This document shows positions 1-7,211 of a stretch of 46,615 nucleotides of DNA, piece by piece. How positions within the stretch are numbered: the first letter of the stretch is position 1; each line of letters begins with the position of its first letter. Made by a program: the position numbers and the translations under genes. Where the stretch lies: contig JAFZSL010000055.1 of NCBI GenBank assembly GCA_017619375.1, positions 1-46,615 on the forward strand, given 5' to 3'. Under the pieces are notes generated by a model that worked only from the letters and a program-made list of their open reading frames with translations, was not told where the DNA came from and ran no database searches. This DNA comes from Prevotella sp. (GTDB lineage Bacteria > Bacteroidota > Bacteroidia > Bacteroidales > Bacteroidaceae).

Positions 1-290
1 AGTCTGCATCCTTCTGAATGACAATAAATTAAAAAAACGCTTCGCTTAAGAAAAAGAAATAAAAAGTTTGAAAATATCTTGTTTATGAAGAAATAAAAAA
101 ACGCAAGCGTTTCTGAAAAAGGAAGAAAAAGGTGAGAACAAGCGAGACAGATTGCCCTGTACTGATTTTGGATGACAGTTTTGTTTGTTAAAAACTAAGT
201 TGGTTTACACTTCAACTTGACCGTGTGTTCACCTTTTTCACCCTTTTTGAGAGTGCCTTGGCACTTTTTCCATCTTTATTTTTGGATAAA

Positions 291-350
291 TCGCTCTCGC
301 TCGGCAAACTGAAAACAAGCTTGGTCTGCTCTCGCTTAATCGCAACTTTC
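291..350. repeat. Dispersed palindromic repeat, copy A (degenerate)
   Basis: This matches the other copies in the right half (cttggtctgctctcgctta then atcgcaacttt) but its left arm is eroded, so the hairpin is poor. It is the least conserved of the five copies in the window. The other copies lie at about 2171, 5081, 17225 and 17290. Confidence 0.6.
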
Positions 351-516
351 CTGCTTTTTATATCTTTTTCCTCCTTTTTTAATAATATTCTTCTTTATTG
401 CAATCATTAACATCTTGAGAATCAAAGGTATAAGAGATGTGTATAAAGAAGATTAGACCTCGAGGGGAGGGGAAGGGGTGGGGTCTTTGAATAATAGTGC
501 TAAAAAGACAAATGCC

Positions 517-645
517 GTTTCTGTTGACAGAAACCGACAATCTGACAACAGAACATATCATAGAGCACGAAAGAAATGATGTGGGAAGGCTGCTCACAGA
601 AACGGGGTTTTTGACAACAGAAACGGCGTTTCAGCAAACAGACAG
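517..645. repeat. Cluster of gacaacagaaac repeats with a perfect palindrome
   Basis: Positions 517-534 read as a perfect inverted repeat (gtttctgt, two-base centre, acagaaac). Related strings follow at about 545, 596 and 613-626 ('tgacaacagaaacgg'). No ORF spans the cluster. It could be a regulator-binding array or a decayed repeat; the sequence alone does not decide. Confidence 0.45.
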
Positions 646-748
646 TACGCAATAGTATAATAAGAGAGTATAGATAATTAAAAATTATCTTCTTTCGTCG
701 TCGACATCCGCGCGCGTGAAAGGAAAGTCGAATGCAGAATCAGCAGTT

Positions 749-961
749 ATGGTTGACAACAACGCACAGGATGACGACACTCCGTCGCTCGCCGGAAGGG
801 TGTTGGAAATCATGGGGGCGGGGCAACAGCCTGTCACGACACCAACGACCACTGTCGTCGCAATGGCGGAAAATGATGACATCACCCCCTGGGTATGTGC
901 CGAGGTGGAACAGCTGAAGGTCTTTTGGTCACGGCGAAAAGTATTGGTCATGGCAAAATGA
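749..961 (+). CDS. Possible small hypothetical protein (70 aa)
   Basis: This is an ATG-started frame (also open back to a GTG at 716) in an island that is clearly richer in G+C than the preceding 700 bases and whose codons favour G/C at the third position, like the real genes around it. The product begins MVDNNAQDDDTPSLAGRV and ends with a basic segment (WSRRKVLVMAK). I recognise no family, no signal peptide and no membrane segment. The opposite strand is also open over 685-951, which weakens the case. It could be a real short gene, the 3' remnant of a longer one, or chance. Confidence 0.3.
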   Translation: MVDNNAQDDDTPSLAGRVLEIMGAGQQPVTTPTTTVVAMAENDDITPWVCAEVEQLKVFWSRRKVLVMAK

Positions 962-1028
962 CATTGTTTTTAGTGCAGGCATCACTATTTTTGCTGAGTG
1001 ATTCTGCGCGTATGTCGTATTAAAGTTG

Positions 1029-1036
1029 TAATTTTG
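1029..1036 (+). promoter_or_regulatory. Putative -7 element (TAATTTTG) of mltG
   Basis: TAATTTTG fits the Bacteroidetes -7 consensus TAnnTTTG and would place the start of transcription about 65 bases before the mltG ATG. No good TTTG lies 19-21 bases upstream, so this is a half-supported promoter. Confidence 0.35.
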
Positions 1037-1108
1037 CATCGCGAAGGCGTCGCATGCTTCACACAGAGGTGAAACATCGGTGTCTATCGAATCAAAACAT
1101 CCATTATC

Positions 1109-2149
1109 ATGAGTAAGAAAAAGAAGAAGAACACCTGGCTGAAGGTGGTGGCAGGCATCGTGGTCCTGTTGGGTTTGGCAATTCTCTGTCCGGCCTATTA
1201 TTTCCTGAAGACTTCGATGCTGACAAAGGAGGAGACACAATACATCTACGTGGACCGCGATGACAACATCGACTCGGTCTATGTCAAACTGGACAGCATC
1301 ACGACCCCCCAAGCGATGAAAGGTTTCAAGTTTGTTGCCAATTACAAGGACCTTGCATCCAGCCTCAAGCGCGGGCGTTATGCCGTGGACACCAAAACCA
1401 GCGCATGGGACTTCTTCAACACCCTCAAACGAGGAGAGCAGACACCGCTCAACGTTCCCATCCCCTCGGCGAGGACGATGGACAAGTTGGCTGTCGCCGT
1501 GTCGAAGAAACTGGAACTCGACAGCCTCGAACTGCTTAGCGCCTTGACGGACTCCACCGTCTGCGCCCACTATGGGTTCACATTGCAGACCATCCCCGCC
1601 ATGTTCATCCCCGACTCCTACAACATGTACTGGACGGTATCCGTAAATGAATTCCTGGACAGGATGAAAAAGGAGTTCGACAACTATTGGAACGACGAGC
1701 GCAAGTCGAAAGCGAAGGCCTTAGGCCTCTCACCCGTGGAGGTGAGCACGCTTGCCAGCATCGTGACGGAAGAGACACGCGCCACCAAGGAGAAGCCCAC
1801 CGTGGCAGGTCTCTACCTCAACCGCCTGAAGAAAGGCATGCTGCTGCAGTCGGACCCGACAGTGAAGTTCGCCATGCAGGACTTCGGTGTGCGCCGCATC
1901 CTCAACCGCATGCTTACCATCGACAACCGCTACAACACGTACAAGTATGCGGGACTGCCTCCCGGACCCATCCGCATCCCATTGAAAGAGGACCTGGAAG
2001 CCGTGCTCAACCCCGAGAAGCATGACTACATCTACATGTGCGCCAAAGAGGATTTTAGCGGCACCCACAACTATGCTCGCACAGAAGCAGAGCACCGTGC
2101 CAACGCTGCAAAATACCACAAAGCCCTCAACGAAAGGGGGATTAGGTAA
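1109..2149 (+). CDS. mltG: Endolytic peptidoglycan transglycosylase MltG (YceG-like)
   Basis: MltG cuts nascent glycan strands at the outer face of the inner membrane and is thought to set glycan chain length. The 346-aa product has a lysine-rich N terminus, one membrane segment (about residues 12-34) and a periplasmic domain. The family's catalytic region is clear at residues 215-255: LASIVTEET, then VAGLYLNRL and LQSDPTVKF; the glutamate before Thr (E222) is the likely catalytic residue. Near the C terminus AGLPPGPI and EDFSGTHNYA are also typical. The length is normal for the family. The start follows at a sensible distance from a -7-like box, and the stop codon directly abuts a copy of the dispersed repeat. 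It stands alone as a transcription unit. Confidence 0.93.
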   Translation: MSKKKKKNTWLKVVAGIVVLLGLAILCPAYYFLKTSMLTKEETQYIYVDRDDNIDSVYVKLDSITTPQAMKGFKFVANYKDLASSLKRGRYAVDTKTSAWDFFNTLKRGEQTPLNVPIPSARTMDKLAVAVSKKLELDSLELLSALTDSTVCAHYGFTLQTIPAMFIPDSYNMYWTVSVNEFLDRMKKEFDNYWNDERKSKAKALGLSPVEVSTLASIVTEETRATKEKPTVAGLYLNRLKKGMLLQSDPTVKFAMQDFGVRRILNRMLTIDNRYNTYKYAGLPPGPIRIPLKEDLEAVLNPEKHDYIYMCAKEDFSGTHNYARTEAEHRANAAKYHKALNERGIR

Positions 2150-2246
2150 ATTGAAGATTGACCTACGGTCGAAGTTGCTCACGCTCGGCAGACTCCAAGC
2201 ACGCTTGGTCTGCTCTCGCTTAATCGCAACTTTGAAAATTGAAGAA
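2150..2246. repeat. Dispersed composite repeat, copy B
   Basis: Directly after the mltG stop codon come two ATTGAAR-type heptamers (2151-2164), then the palindromic core 2171-2233 (outer arms gaagttgc / gcaactt, inner arms gcagac / gtctgc and ccaagc / gcttgg), then gaaaattgaag. This is the best-preserved copy with outer arms. It sits where a terminator for mltG would be expected, and the hairpin may do that job. Confidence 0.8.
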
Positions 2247-2277
2247 ACGTATTTATGTTATAGAGCATAAAAAAATA

Positions 2278-2309
2278 TTTGTCAGAAAGACGAAAAAATC
2301 GTACTTTTG
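2278..2309 (+). promoter_or_regulatory. Strong Bacteroidetes promoter without a downstream ORF
   Basis: TTTG (2278-2281), exactly 20 bases, then TACTTTTG (2302-2309). This is an essentially perfect match to TTTG-N19/20-TAnnTTTG. No start codon follows before the hairpin at 2370-2395, so the promoter seems to drive a short non-coding transcript. Confidence 0.75.
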
Positions 2310-2314
2310 CAACC

Positions 2315-2409
2315 GTTATCCTGAATACAATCTTTTTACCTTAAAAAAAACTAATACCTTAAGATAAAGCCGTCCCCTCTGAGAAGAGGGGGCGGTTTGC
2401 TGTTTTATA
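2315..2409 (+). ncRNA. Candidate free-standing small RNA (about 95 nt)
   Basis: The unit is bounded by a near-consensus promoter and a GC-rich hairpin with a broken T run. It contains no ATG and no frame of useful length. Inside are two direct copies of taccttaa (about 2337 and 2356), 11-12 bases apart. The start is inferred as 6-7 bases after the -7 box and the end as the T run. The alternatives are the orphan leader of a deleted gene, or a long leader reading antisense into trmO. I do not recognise a named RNA family. Confidence 0.45.
2370..2409 (+). terminator. Intrinsic terminator of the candidate small RNA
   Basis: An 11-bp stem (ccgtcccctct / agagggggcgg, one G-T pair) has a 4-base loop and is followed by tttgctgtttt. 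The T run is interrupted, so termination may be incomplete. Confidence 0.6.
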
Positions 2410-2410
2410 A

Positions 2411-2486
2411 GAGGTGATAGGAGGTCTTAGGAGATAATGGGAGGGAATAAAAGACTTTAGGAGGGAATAGGAAATTTTAGGAAGGT
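2411..2486. repeat. Degenerate purine-rich tandem repeat
   Basis: Loose repetitions of 'taggagg(g)aata' and 'ttttagga' fill the space between the terminator and the trmO stop codon. No ORF is present. Similar low-order repeats of different sequence occur at 5011, 11901, 17161 and 23361. Confidence 0.5.
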
Positions 2487-2487
2487 T

Positions 2488-3165
2488 TCATGATAGTTTG
2501 GTGATTTCCACGACGAGCAGTTTTCGTCCTTCCACGCGGAAGCGGATGTCGACATTGCGGAAAGGCATGCCGTAGACCCTCGCCGGATCATCGTGAAAAT
2601 GCGGGCGTGGGTCCAAGGAGAGAATTTGTGTCACCACTTCCCGGTCATTTTCGGTGAGGCAGTCCCCCACCCCTTCAGCGAAGGCCACATCAAGGCATTC
2701 CCATTCACGCTGGTCGACAAAGCCACTTCGCACTCCCACATGGCTGTCGGCATACTCCACATAGGGTTTGATGTCAAAGATGGGCGTTCCATCCATCAAG
2801 TCAGCTCCAGCCACCTGTATGACAGGGCCGCGAGAATCGTTGAGGTCGATGCTCACAATGCGCACGGAGGAGAGTCCGATGGGATTGGGCCGATAAGGGG
2901 AACGTGTGGCAAACACCCCCATCGACTTGTTTCCTCCAAGCAACGGCGGTCTCACCGTGGCCGCATGCACCTCATGGCTGTTGGCAGAAAAATCCCAAAG
3001 GAGCCAGATATAGTCGAATCCCTCCAATCCCCTCACATAGTCGGGGTTCCGGTATTCAGGCTGGAAAACAATTTCTCCTACAAGCCCCTCGACAAGACCA
3101 CTCTGACGGGGAATGCCAAACTTTGATGTCAATGGCGAATGAAATGTGGCAATGGGTGTCATCAT
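2488..3165 (-). CDS. trmO: tRNA (N6-threonylcarbamoyladenosine37-N6)-methyltransferase TrmO
   Basis: TrmO (YaeB/TsaA family) uses S-adenosylmethionine to methylate t6A at position 37 of ANN-decoding tRNAs, mainly tRNA-Thr. The 225-aa product begins with the family's 'IATFHSPLTSKFGIPRQSG' segment and carries the conserved core GVFATRSPYRPNPIGLS at about residues 83-99, followed by DLMDGTPIFDIKPY. The length is normal for the longer TrmO form. Two adjacent ATGs (3165 and 3162) are possible starts. It diverges from the ABC ATPase gene with about 70 bases between the two starts, so the two promoters must be close or overlap. Confidence 0.92.
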   Translation of the reverse strand: MMTPIATFHSPLTSKFGIPRQSGLVEGLVGEIVFQPEYRNPDYVRGLEGFDYIWLLWDFSANSHEVHAATVRPPLLGGNKSMGVFATRSPYRPNPIGLSSVRIVSIDLNDSRGPVIQVAGADLMDGTPIFDIKPYVEYADSHVGVRSGFVDQREWECLDVAFAEGVGDCLTENDREVVTQILSLDPRPHFHDDPARVYGMPFRNVDIRFRVEGRKLLVVEITKLS

Positions 3166-3236
3166 CGTTAATTCGTGTTAATTGTCGCCATAGGCGAAAT
3201 ATTATTGTTACCTTCGCAGAACATATCAGCATCAAG

Positions 3237-4022
3237 ATGGAAACAGTAAGACTGGAAAACCTCTCCATAGGCTATGCCTCACGCAAGAACCGCAAGGTGG
3301 TGGCTACAGGCATCAACGCCTCTCTTCACAGCGCGTGCATGACCTGCCTCATCGGTCCCAACGGTGTGGGCAAGTCGACCCTTCTCCGCACACTCTCAGC
3401 CTTCCAACCCCCATTGGGCGGCAAGGTTTTCATCCACGACAGCGACTTGTCCTCGCTCAACGAGAAGCAACTCGCCCGTTTGATCGGCGTGGTGCTCACC
3501 GTCCGTCCCGACGTGCGCAACATGACGGTGGAGGAGATGGTGGCAATGGGTCGCAGCCCTTACACTGGCTTTTGGGGTACGCTTGGCAGCGAAGACCATG
3601 CCATAGTGGACGAGGCCATCGCCATGGTTGGCATCGAGGCCCTTTCCCAACGGATGATACAATCGCTTAGCGATGGCGAGCGCCAAAAAGTGATGATTGC
3701 CAAAGCCCTGGCCCAGCAGACCCCCGTCATCTTCCTTGACGAGCCCACAGCCTTCCTCGACTATCCGAGCAAGGTGGAGATGATGCAGACGCTGCACCAC
3801 CTCAGCCGCACCGCCGACAAGACCATCTTCCTCTCCACACACGACCTGGAACTGGCGCTGCAGATAGCCGACACCGTATGGCTGATGACAGAGGGCAAAG
3901 GCATCAACATCGGTACACCGCGACAACTCGCCGACTCTGGCGTGCTCAGTTCCTTCATCGAGCAGAAAGGCATCGTCTTCGACAAGGAACGGCTCTCTGT
4001 CACCGTCATGCCTCGCTGCTAA
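3237..4022 (+). CDS. FecE/BtuD-type ABC transporter ATP-binding protein
   Basis: This 261-aa ATPase is of the iron-siderophore/cobalamin/haemin uptake type. Walker A is at residues 40-48 (GPNGVGKST), then the signature LSDGERQK, Walker B VIFLDEPTAFLDYP and the switch histidine in STHDLELAL. The frame is open upstream to 2904, but that part overlaps trmO and is not family-like; METVRLENLSIGYA is the proper start. No permease or binding protein is next to it, so its membrane partner must be encoded elsewhere; the substrate cannot be named. The last 17 bases overlap the end of tatC on the other strand. Confidence 0.88.
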   Translation: METVRLENLSIGYASRKNRKVVATGINASLHSACMTCLIGPNGVGKSTLLRTLSAFQPPLGGKVFIHDSDLSSLNEKQLARLIGVVLTVRPDVRNMTVEEMVAMGRSPYTGFWGTLGSEDHAIVDEAIAMVGIEALSQRMIQSLSDGERQKVMIAKALAQQTPVIFLDEPTAFLDYPSKVEMMQTLHHLSRTADKTIFLSTHDLELALQIADTVWLMTEGKGINIGTPRQLADSGVLSSFIEQKGIVFDKERLSVTVMPRC

Positions 4023-4788
4023 CCTCCCGCCCTTTTTTCCGACGGGTAATCCTGACCACGATGATGCTGGCCTCGTAAAGGAGCCATATCGGCAGTGCAA
4101 CGACAAAAAGGGTGAAAGCATCGGTGGTCGGCGTGATGATGGCCGACACCACAAGGATGACCACCAAGGCATGCTTGCGTAGACGTGCCATCTGTTCCCA
4201 GCCGATGATGCCAAGCATTGCCAGCAGCCAACTCACCACGGGCAGTTCGAAGACTATGCCAAGCACCAAGCTCATGGAGATGAGCGTATCGGCATACGAT
4301 TGTATGGTAAGCATGTTGGTCACGTCAGGACTCACCTGGTAGGTGCCAAGAAACCTCACTGTAAGTGGAAAGACAATAAAATAGTTGACCAAGGTGCCCA
4401 GTATGAACATCGCATATGCGCAAGCCACCACTTTCACTGCCGGCCTGCGCTCCTTGTCGTAAAGCGCAGGAGAAACGAAGGCGAAAAGTTCATACAACAC
4501 ATAGGGGGAGGCCATCAACAAGCCACAATAGAAGGCCACCTTCATATGTATCAAGAATTGTTCTGTCAACCCCGTGTTCATCAGATGCAGGGCGAAATGC
4601 TCCACGCCCAGCAATCGATAAGAGATGAAATCGTCACGGCTCGGCGCCAGCACGACATTGAACAACACCTCTTTGAAAAAGAATGCAAGTACAGCCATCA
4701 CCGCCGTCACCAACAGGATGCGGATGATGCAACTGCGCAACTCATCGAGATGGTCCCAGAAGGTCCCCCCTTCTTTCGAGGTGCTCAT
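4006..4788 (-). CDS. tatC: Sec-independent (Tat) translocase subunit TatC
   Basis: TatC is the signal-binding core of the twin-arginine pathway, which moves folded proteins across the inner membrane. The 260-aa product has the usual six membrane segments and the N-terminal motif '[14 protein letters not shown]', where the family has F..HL.ELR. The segment [19 protein letters not shown] and the following [17 protein letters not shown] are also characteristic. The gene begins inside the end of tatA (ATGA overlap), so the two are translationally coupled. A charged C-terminal tail ([12 protein letters not shown]) faces the cytoplasm. Confidence 0.95.
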   Translation of the reverse strand: MSTSKEGGTFWDHLDELRSCIIRILLVTAVMAVLAFFFKEVLFNVVLAPSRDDFISYRLLGVEHFALHLMNTGLTEQFLIHMKVAFYCGLLMASPYVLYELFAFVSPALYDKERRPAVKVVACAYAMFILGTLVNYFIVFPLTVRFLGTYQVSPDVTNMLTIQSYADTLISMSLVLGIVFELPVVSWLLAMLGIIGWEQMARLRKHALVVILVVSAIITPTTDAFTLFVVALPIWLLYEASIIVVRITRRKKGREVSSEA

Positions 4789-4973
4789 TCCTTCTTTGAC
4801 TCGTCACCTGTTTTCTTTTCTTCGGCAGGGTCTTCAATCTCCTTCATCCCCTCCTTGAAACTCTTCACGCCCTTGCCCAAACCCTTCATCAGTTCAGGAA
4901 TCTTCTTCCCACCAAACAGCAGGAGCACCACCAGGGCGATAATCAATATTTCTTGCGTACCTAATCCAAACAT
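4785..4973 (-). CDS. tatA: Tat translocase pore subunit TatA
   Basis: A 62-aa protein with one N-terminal membrane helix (about residues 8-21), the [16 protein letters not shown] amphipathic helix typical of TatA, and an acidic/lysine-rich tail. No separate tatB is present, as in other minimal TatAC systems. The gene overlaps tatC by four bases and forms an operon with it. The 5' flank holds a -7-like box and then a run of ATTGAAR heptamers. Confidence 0.93.
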   Translation of the reverse strand: MFGLGTQEILIIALVVLLLFGGKKIPELMKGLGKGVKSFKEGMKEIEDPAEEKKTGDESKKE

Positions 4974-4995
4974 ACCGTTCTGTTTTTATACGATG

Positions 4996-5003
4996 CAAAA
5001 ATA
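4996..5003 (-). promoter_or_regulatory. Putative -7 element (TATTTTTG) of tatAC
   Basis: On the minus strand TATTTTTG lies 23 bases before the tatA ATG. The -33 region is only T-rich, not a clean TTTG, and overlaps the heptamer repeat. Confidence 0.4.
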
Positions 5004-5010
5004 ATAAAAA

Positions 5011-5150
5011 ATATTGAATATTGAAAATTGAAGATTGAAAATTAAATAATATTGAAAAACTGACCTCCAATCTAATTTTCTCATGCTCGGCAGACTCCAA
5101 GCAAGCATGGTCTGCTCTCGCTTAATCGCATCTTTGAAAATTAAAGATTA
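5011..5150. repeat. Dispersed composite repeat, copy C
   Basis: ATTGAAR-type heptamers fill 5011-5056. The palindromic core follows at about 5081-5135 (cggcagactccaagcaagcatggtctgctctcgctta), then aaaattaaag. The outer left arm is degraded. This copy sits upstream of tatA, so it may influence that promoter. Confidence 0.7.
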
Positions 5151-5318
5151 TTCGGCTATTGCTGTTTCAAGGTGGTCGAAGCAAGTCTTGCTAAAGGGAC
5201 AACGGAAGACACAAGGGAGGTAGGAGGGATTCACATCCGTCCTACCCGAAAAAATAGTCAAGGGATTATTCAAAGAACTGTTGTAAAAATAGTAATGACA
5301 TCTATCAACAAAATGAAA

Positions 5319-5377
5319 CCGTCTTACAATCGCTATTGCTTCAGATTTCTGCTGCAAATATCGCAATTGTAAGACGG
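5319..5377. repeat. Long inverted repeat, possible terminator of the PP2C-like gene
   Basis: Perfect 12-bp arms (ccgtcttacaat / attgtaagacgg) enclose 35 bases, and the pairing continues imperfectly inward (gctattgc against gcaaatatcgc). On the minus strand it follows the PP2C-like stop codon by about 70 bases and is followed by T-rich sequence, which suits a terminator. It could equally be the ends of a tiny mobile repeat. Confidence 0.5.
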
Positions 5378-5386
5378 ATGCAAAAA

Positions 5387-5442
5387 GGAAAAGCCCTATT
5401 TCTATGGTGGGAAAAACCTATTGTAAAAGGGGAAAACCCTAT
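5387..5442. repeat. Three spaced copies of GGGAAAAACCTAT
   Basis: Near-identical 14-mers start at 5387, 5409 and 5429, about 21 bases apart, directly downstream of the PP2C-like stop codon. The spacing of roughly two helical turns would suit a protein-binding array, but no function is known to me. Confidence 0.5.
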
Positions 5443-5446
5443 ATGT

Positions 5447-6829
5447 TCACTCTCCTTCAGGAATCACAGGCCTTGGCTTCACCGTTCCATCGGATTGCGG
5501 AGAAGTGGTTGGCGGCGGTGTGTTCGTTGCCGGCTGAGTGGTCGCCGGTGTCGTCGGCGGTGTAGCGGGCTGTGGCGATGTCGCCGTCTTATCCTGAGCA
5601 GGTGTGGCCGGTGTGTTGGTCACAGTTGAAGATTCGCCAGATACCACCGTCGTCCCCTCATCCATTTTTTCCTGATTAATGGTGATGTTTTCTTTCTTTT
5701 CCTCCTTCTTTTCCTCCTTCTTCTTTTCCTCTTCCTCTTTTATCTTGGTGTCATCTACAGACACCGCCTTTGGCTGAGTGTTCTTAAGGATGTTGATCGT
5801 GTCTTTTTCCTTGGCCTTTCCTTTGTTCTCCACTTCCTCTTGGACAATGGAATCATCGTGCTTCTGTTGCTGTGCCCAGAACCAGATGCCGATGGCGAGA
5901 AGCACTAAGGCGAGAGCAGTGGCTGTCACAATGGGGAACTCACGCTTTCGAGGTTCCTCCCCCGTAGACTCAGGATAGTATTCCTCTTCAGTTTCAGGCT
6001 CTACTTTCCTCGGGTTCTTGTCGGTGTCGGGACGCAGCTTGTCCTGTTTGTCCTTTTCGTCCATCTTGGCATCAGCAGCCAATTTCCTATTTTTCTCGAT
6101 GTCCGCCAGCATGGCAGCCATCAATTTTCCTTCATTCTCGAAGAGGCTCTCGTCCATCGCCTCGCTCATGACACCGCTGATGTGTATGACGCTTGCAGCA
6201 AACCCTGCATCAGAGGCAGATGCCTTTTTCTGCAATCTCACCGACTTTGTCTTGTCATTCACCGGTTCGCACAGCACGTCCATCAGTTCCCGGTCGGAAA
6301 CGACCTGGCCCAGGCTTTTTGACAAGATGACGAAATAATCGCCGTACTTTACATTGGTGATATAGGCCTTCACCGGTTCACCCACGGGCAATTTTCCAGG
6401 AACGAGGGCACATTCGTTATCCTTCGACTTGTAAAGCAACCTTCTTTCCTTGGGTCGCACATGGTAGATGCGCACCTGTCCGGAATGAGCAGCCAGCACC
6501 CCATGCCTATGCAAATAGAGCATGGCACACTGGATGCCTTTGGAATCGGGGCTATCCTCGTCCATCTTGTCCATTGCAGCAAAGAGAGCCTCGTTGAAAA
6601 CATTCTCTTCAAGGGGTTCGTCGGCACAGGTGTTTTGAAACATCTGGTCGGCGAACGTCTGTGTGAAAACCTCGGCCGCCTTTGTGCCAGAAGCATCATT
6701 CCCCTCCGCCAAGATAAACAATTTGTCGTGGATGGTGGCTGTTTCATCGGTGGGGAAGACACATACCTCGTCCTTCCCACTGCTTCCAACGCCAGCAACG
6801 GTTTCTGGTTTTAAGATGTCGAATTTCAT
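5447..6829 (-). CDS. Membrane-anchored PP2C-like protein, probable pseudophosphatase
   Basis: The 460-aa product has a PP2C-like fold signature over residues 1-220, a linker rich in Lys/Asp, one membrane segment (about 298-320), then a K/E-rich stretch and a Thr/Pro-rich tail ending KPRPVIPEGE. The catalytic motifs are altered: where PP2C enzymes have DGMGG there is AEGNDASG (41-48), GDSR becomes SGQVR (116-120), and CSDGL becomes LSKSLG (169-174). So most of the metal-binding aspartates are absent and it is unlikely to dephosphorylate. Topology suggests a cytoplasmic PP2C-like domain and an extracytoplasmic tail. The start is 16 bases after the end of the 98-aa membrane protein gene, so they share an operon. 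The fold call is from motif positions only. Confidence 0.7.
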   Translation of the reverse strand: MKFDILKPETVAGVGSSGKDEVCVFPTDETATIHDKLFILAEGNDASGTKAAEVFTQTFADQMFQNTCADEPLEENVFNEALFAAMDKMDEDSPDSKGIQCAMLYLHRHGVLAAHSGQVRIYHVRPKERRLLYKSKDNECALVPGKLPVGEPVKAYITNVKYGDYFVILSKSLGQVVSDRELMDVLCEPVNDKTKSVRLQKKASASDAGFAASVIHISGVMSEAMDESLFENEGKLMAAMLADIEKNRKLAADAKMDEKDKQDKLRPDTDKNPRKVEPETEEEYYPESTGEEPRKREFPIVTATALALVLLAIGIWFWAQQQKHDDSIVQEEVENKGKAKEKDTINILKNTQPKAVSVDDTKIKEEEEKKKEEKKEEKKENITINQEKMDEGTTVVSGESSTVTNTPATPAQDKTATSPQPATPPTTPATTQPATNTPPPTTSPQSDGTVKPRPVIPEGE

Positions 6830-6845
6830 AACGACAGTTGAAAAG

Positions 6846-7142
6846 TCAGGTGTGCAGCAAATCTCTGAAGGTGAATACTAAAGCAAAGAAGAAAACAGCA
6901 TACACTACCAAAGCAAGTGCAATGGAGATAATCCACGTAAAGACACCTGTCATCCCTTTCTCGCTGAAAGGCTTGGTGAAAAATCCCAATATATTAAGAC
7001 CAGCAATCCACATGATAGGGCAGAAAGCTATCACAATCAATGCCACCATTACGAGGTTGCCCTTATAAAGCCATAGCAATGGGAGCACAGTAATAATGGA
7101 GAGCACCAAGCAAATAGTTCCAAGTTTTTCAAAAGCGTCCAT
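6846..7142 (-). CDS. Small multi-pass membrane protein (98 aa), unknown function
   Basis: Three or so hydrophobic segments (about residues 10-25, 29-55 and 65-92) with short polar links and the N-terminal MDAFEKLGT. No motif that I recognise. It lies just upstream of the PP2C-like gene (16-base gap) and 70 bases after ppdK, all on the minus strand. No clear promoter precedes it, so it may depend on read-through past the hairpin behind ppdK. Confidence 0.7.
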   Translation of the reverse strand: MDAFEKLGTICLVLSIITVLPLLWLYKGNLVMVALIVIAFCPIMWIAGLNILGFFTKPFSEKGMTGVFTWIISIALALVVYAVFFFALVFTFRDLLHT

Positions 7143-7162
7143 CTTTCAATTCTTTTTTGAAA

Positions 7163-7196
7163 GTTTGGCAAGCCGCACTCCTGCGGCCTGCCAAAC
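7163..7196 (-). terminator. Hairpin behind ppdK
   Basis: A two-part stem (gtttggca / tgccaaac and gccgc / gcggc, with a single unpaired base on each side) lies 16 bases after the ppdK stop. On the minus strand it is followed by tttcaaaaaag, so the T run is weak. It may attenuate rather than stop transcription into the next two genes. Confidence 0.5.
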
Positions 7197-7211
7197 ATTA
7201 GTGTTAATAAA

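Larger units (their letters stand above)
1..748. other. AT-rich, repeat-bearing stretch without a convincing gene
   Basis: I see no supportable gene here. The left part (1-230) is A/T rich with short hairpins such as the one around 107-120. At about 251-270 a small stem (agtgc / gcact) is followed by a T run and could be a weak terminator for something outside the window. A degenerate copy of the dispersed palindromic repeat lies at 291-350. From 510 to 645 there are several variants of 'tgacaacagaaacgg'. The longest open frame (225-410) runs through the repeat copy and has no coding character. Confidence 0.5.
5151..5446. other. Non-coding spacer between tatA and the PP2C-like gene
   Basis: No gene is supported here. 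The stretch contains the inverted repeat at 5319-5377 and the three gGGAAAAcCCTAT repeats at 5387-5442. Short open frames on both strands have no family features. Confidence 0.5.

Noticed and set aside
225-410. A 61-codon hydrophobic frame in the left region
   Set aside because: It runs through a dispersed repeat copy and T-rich DNA; there is no coding pattern.
5011-5060. Heptamer repeats considered as a CRISPR or an iteron origin
   Set aside because: No spacer structure, no cas or rep gene nearby, and similar arrays occur behind other genes.
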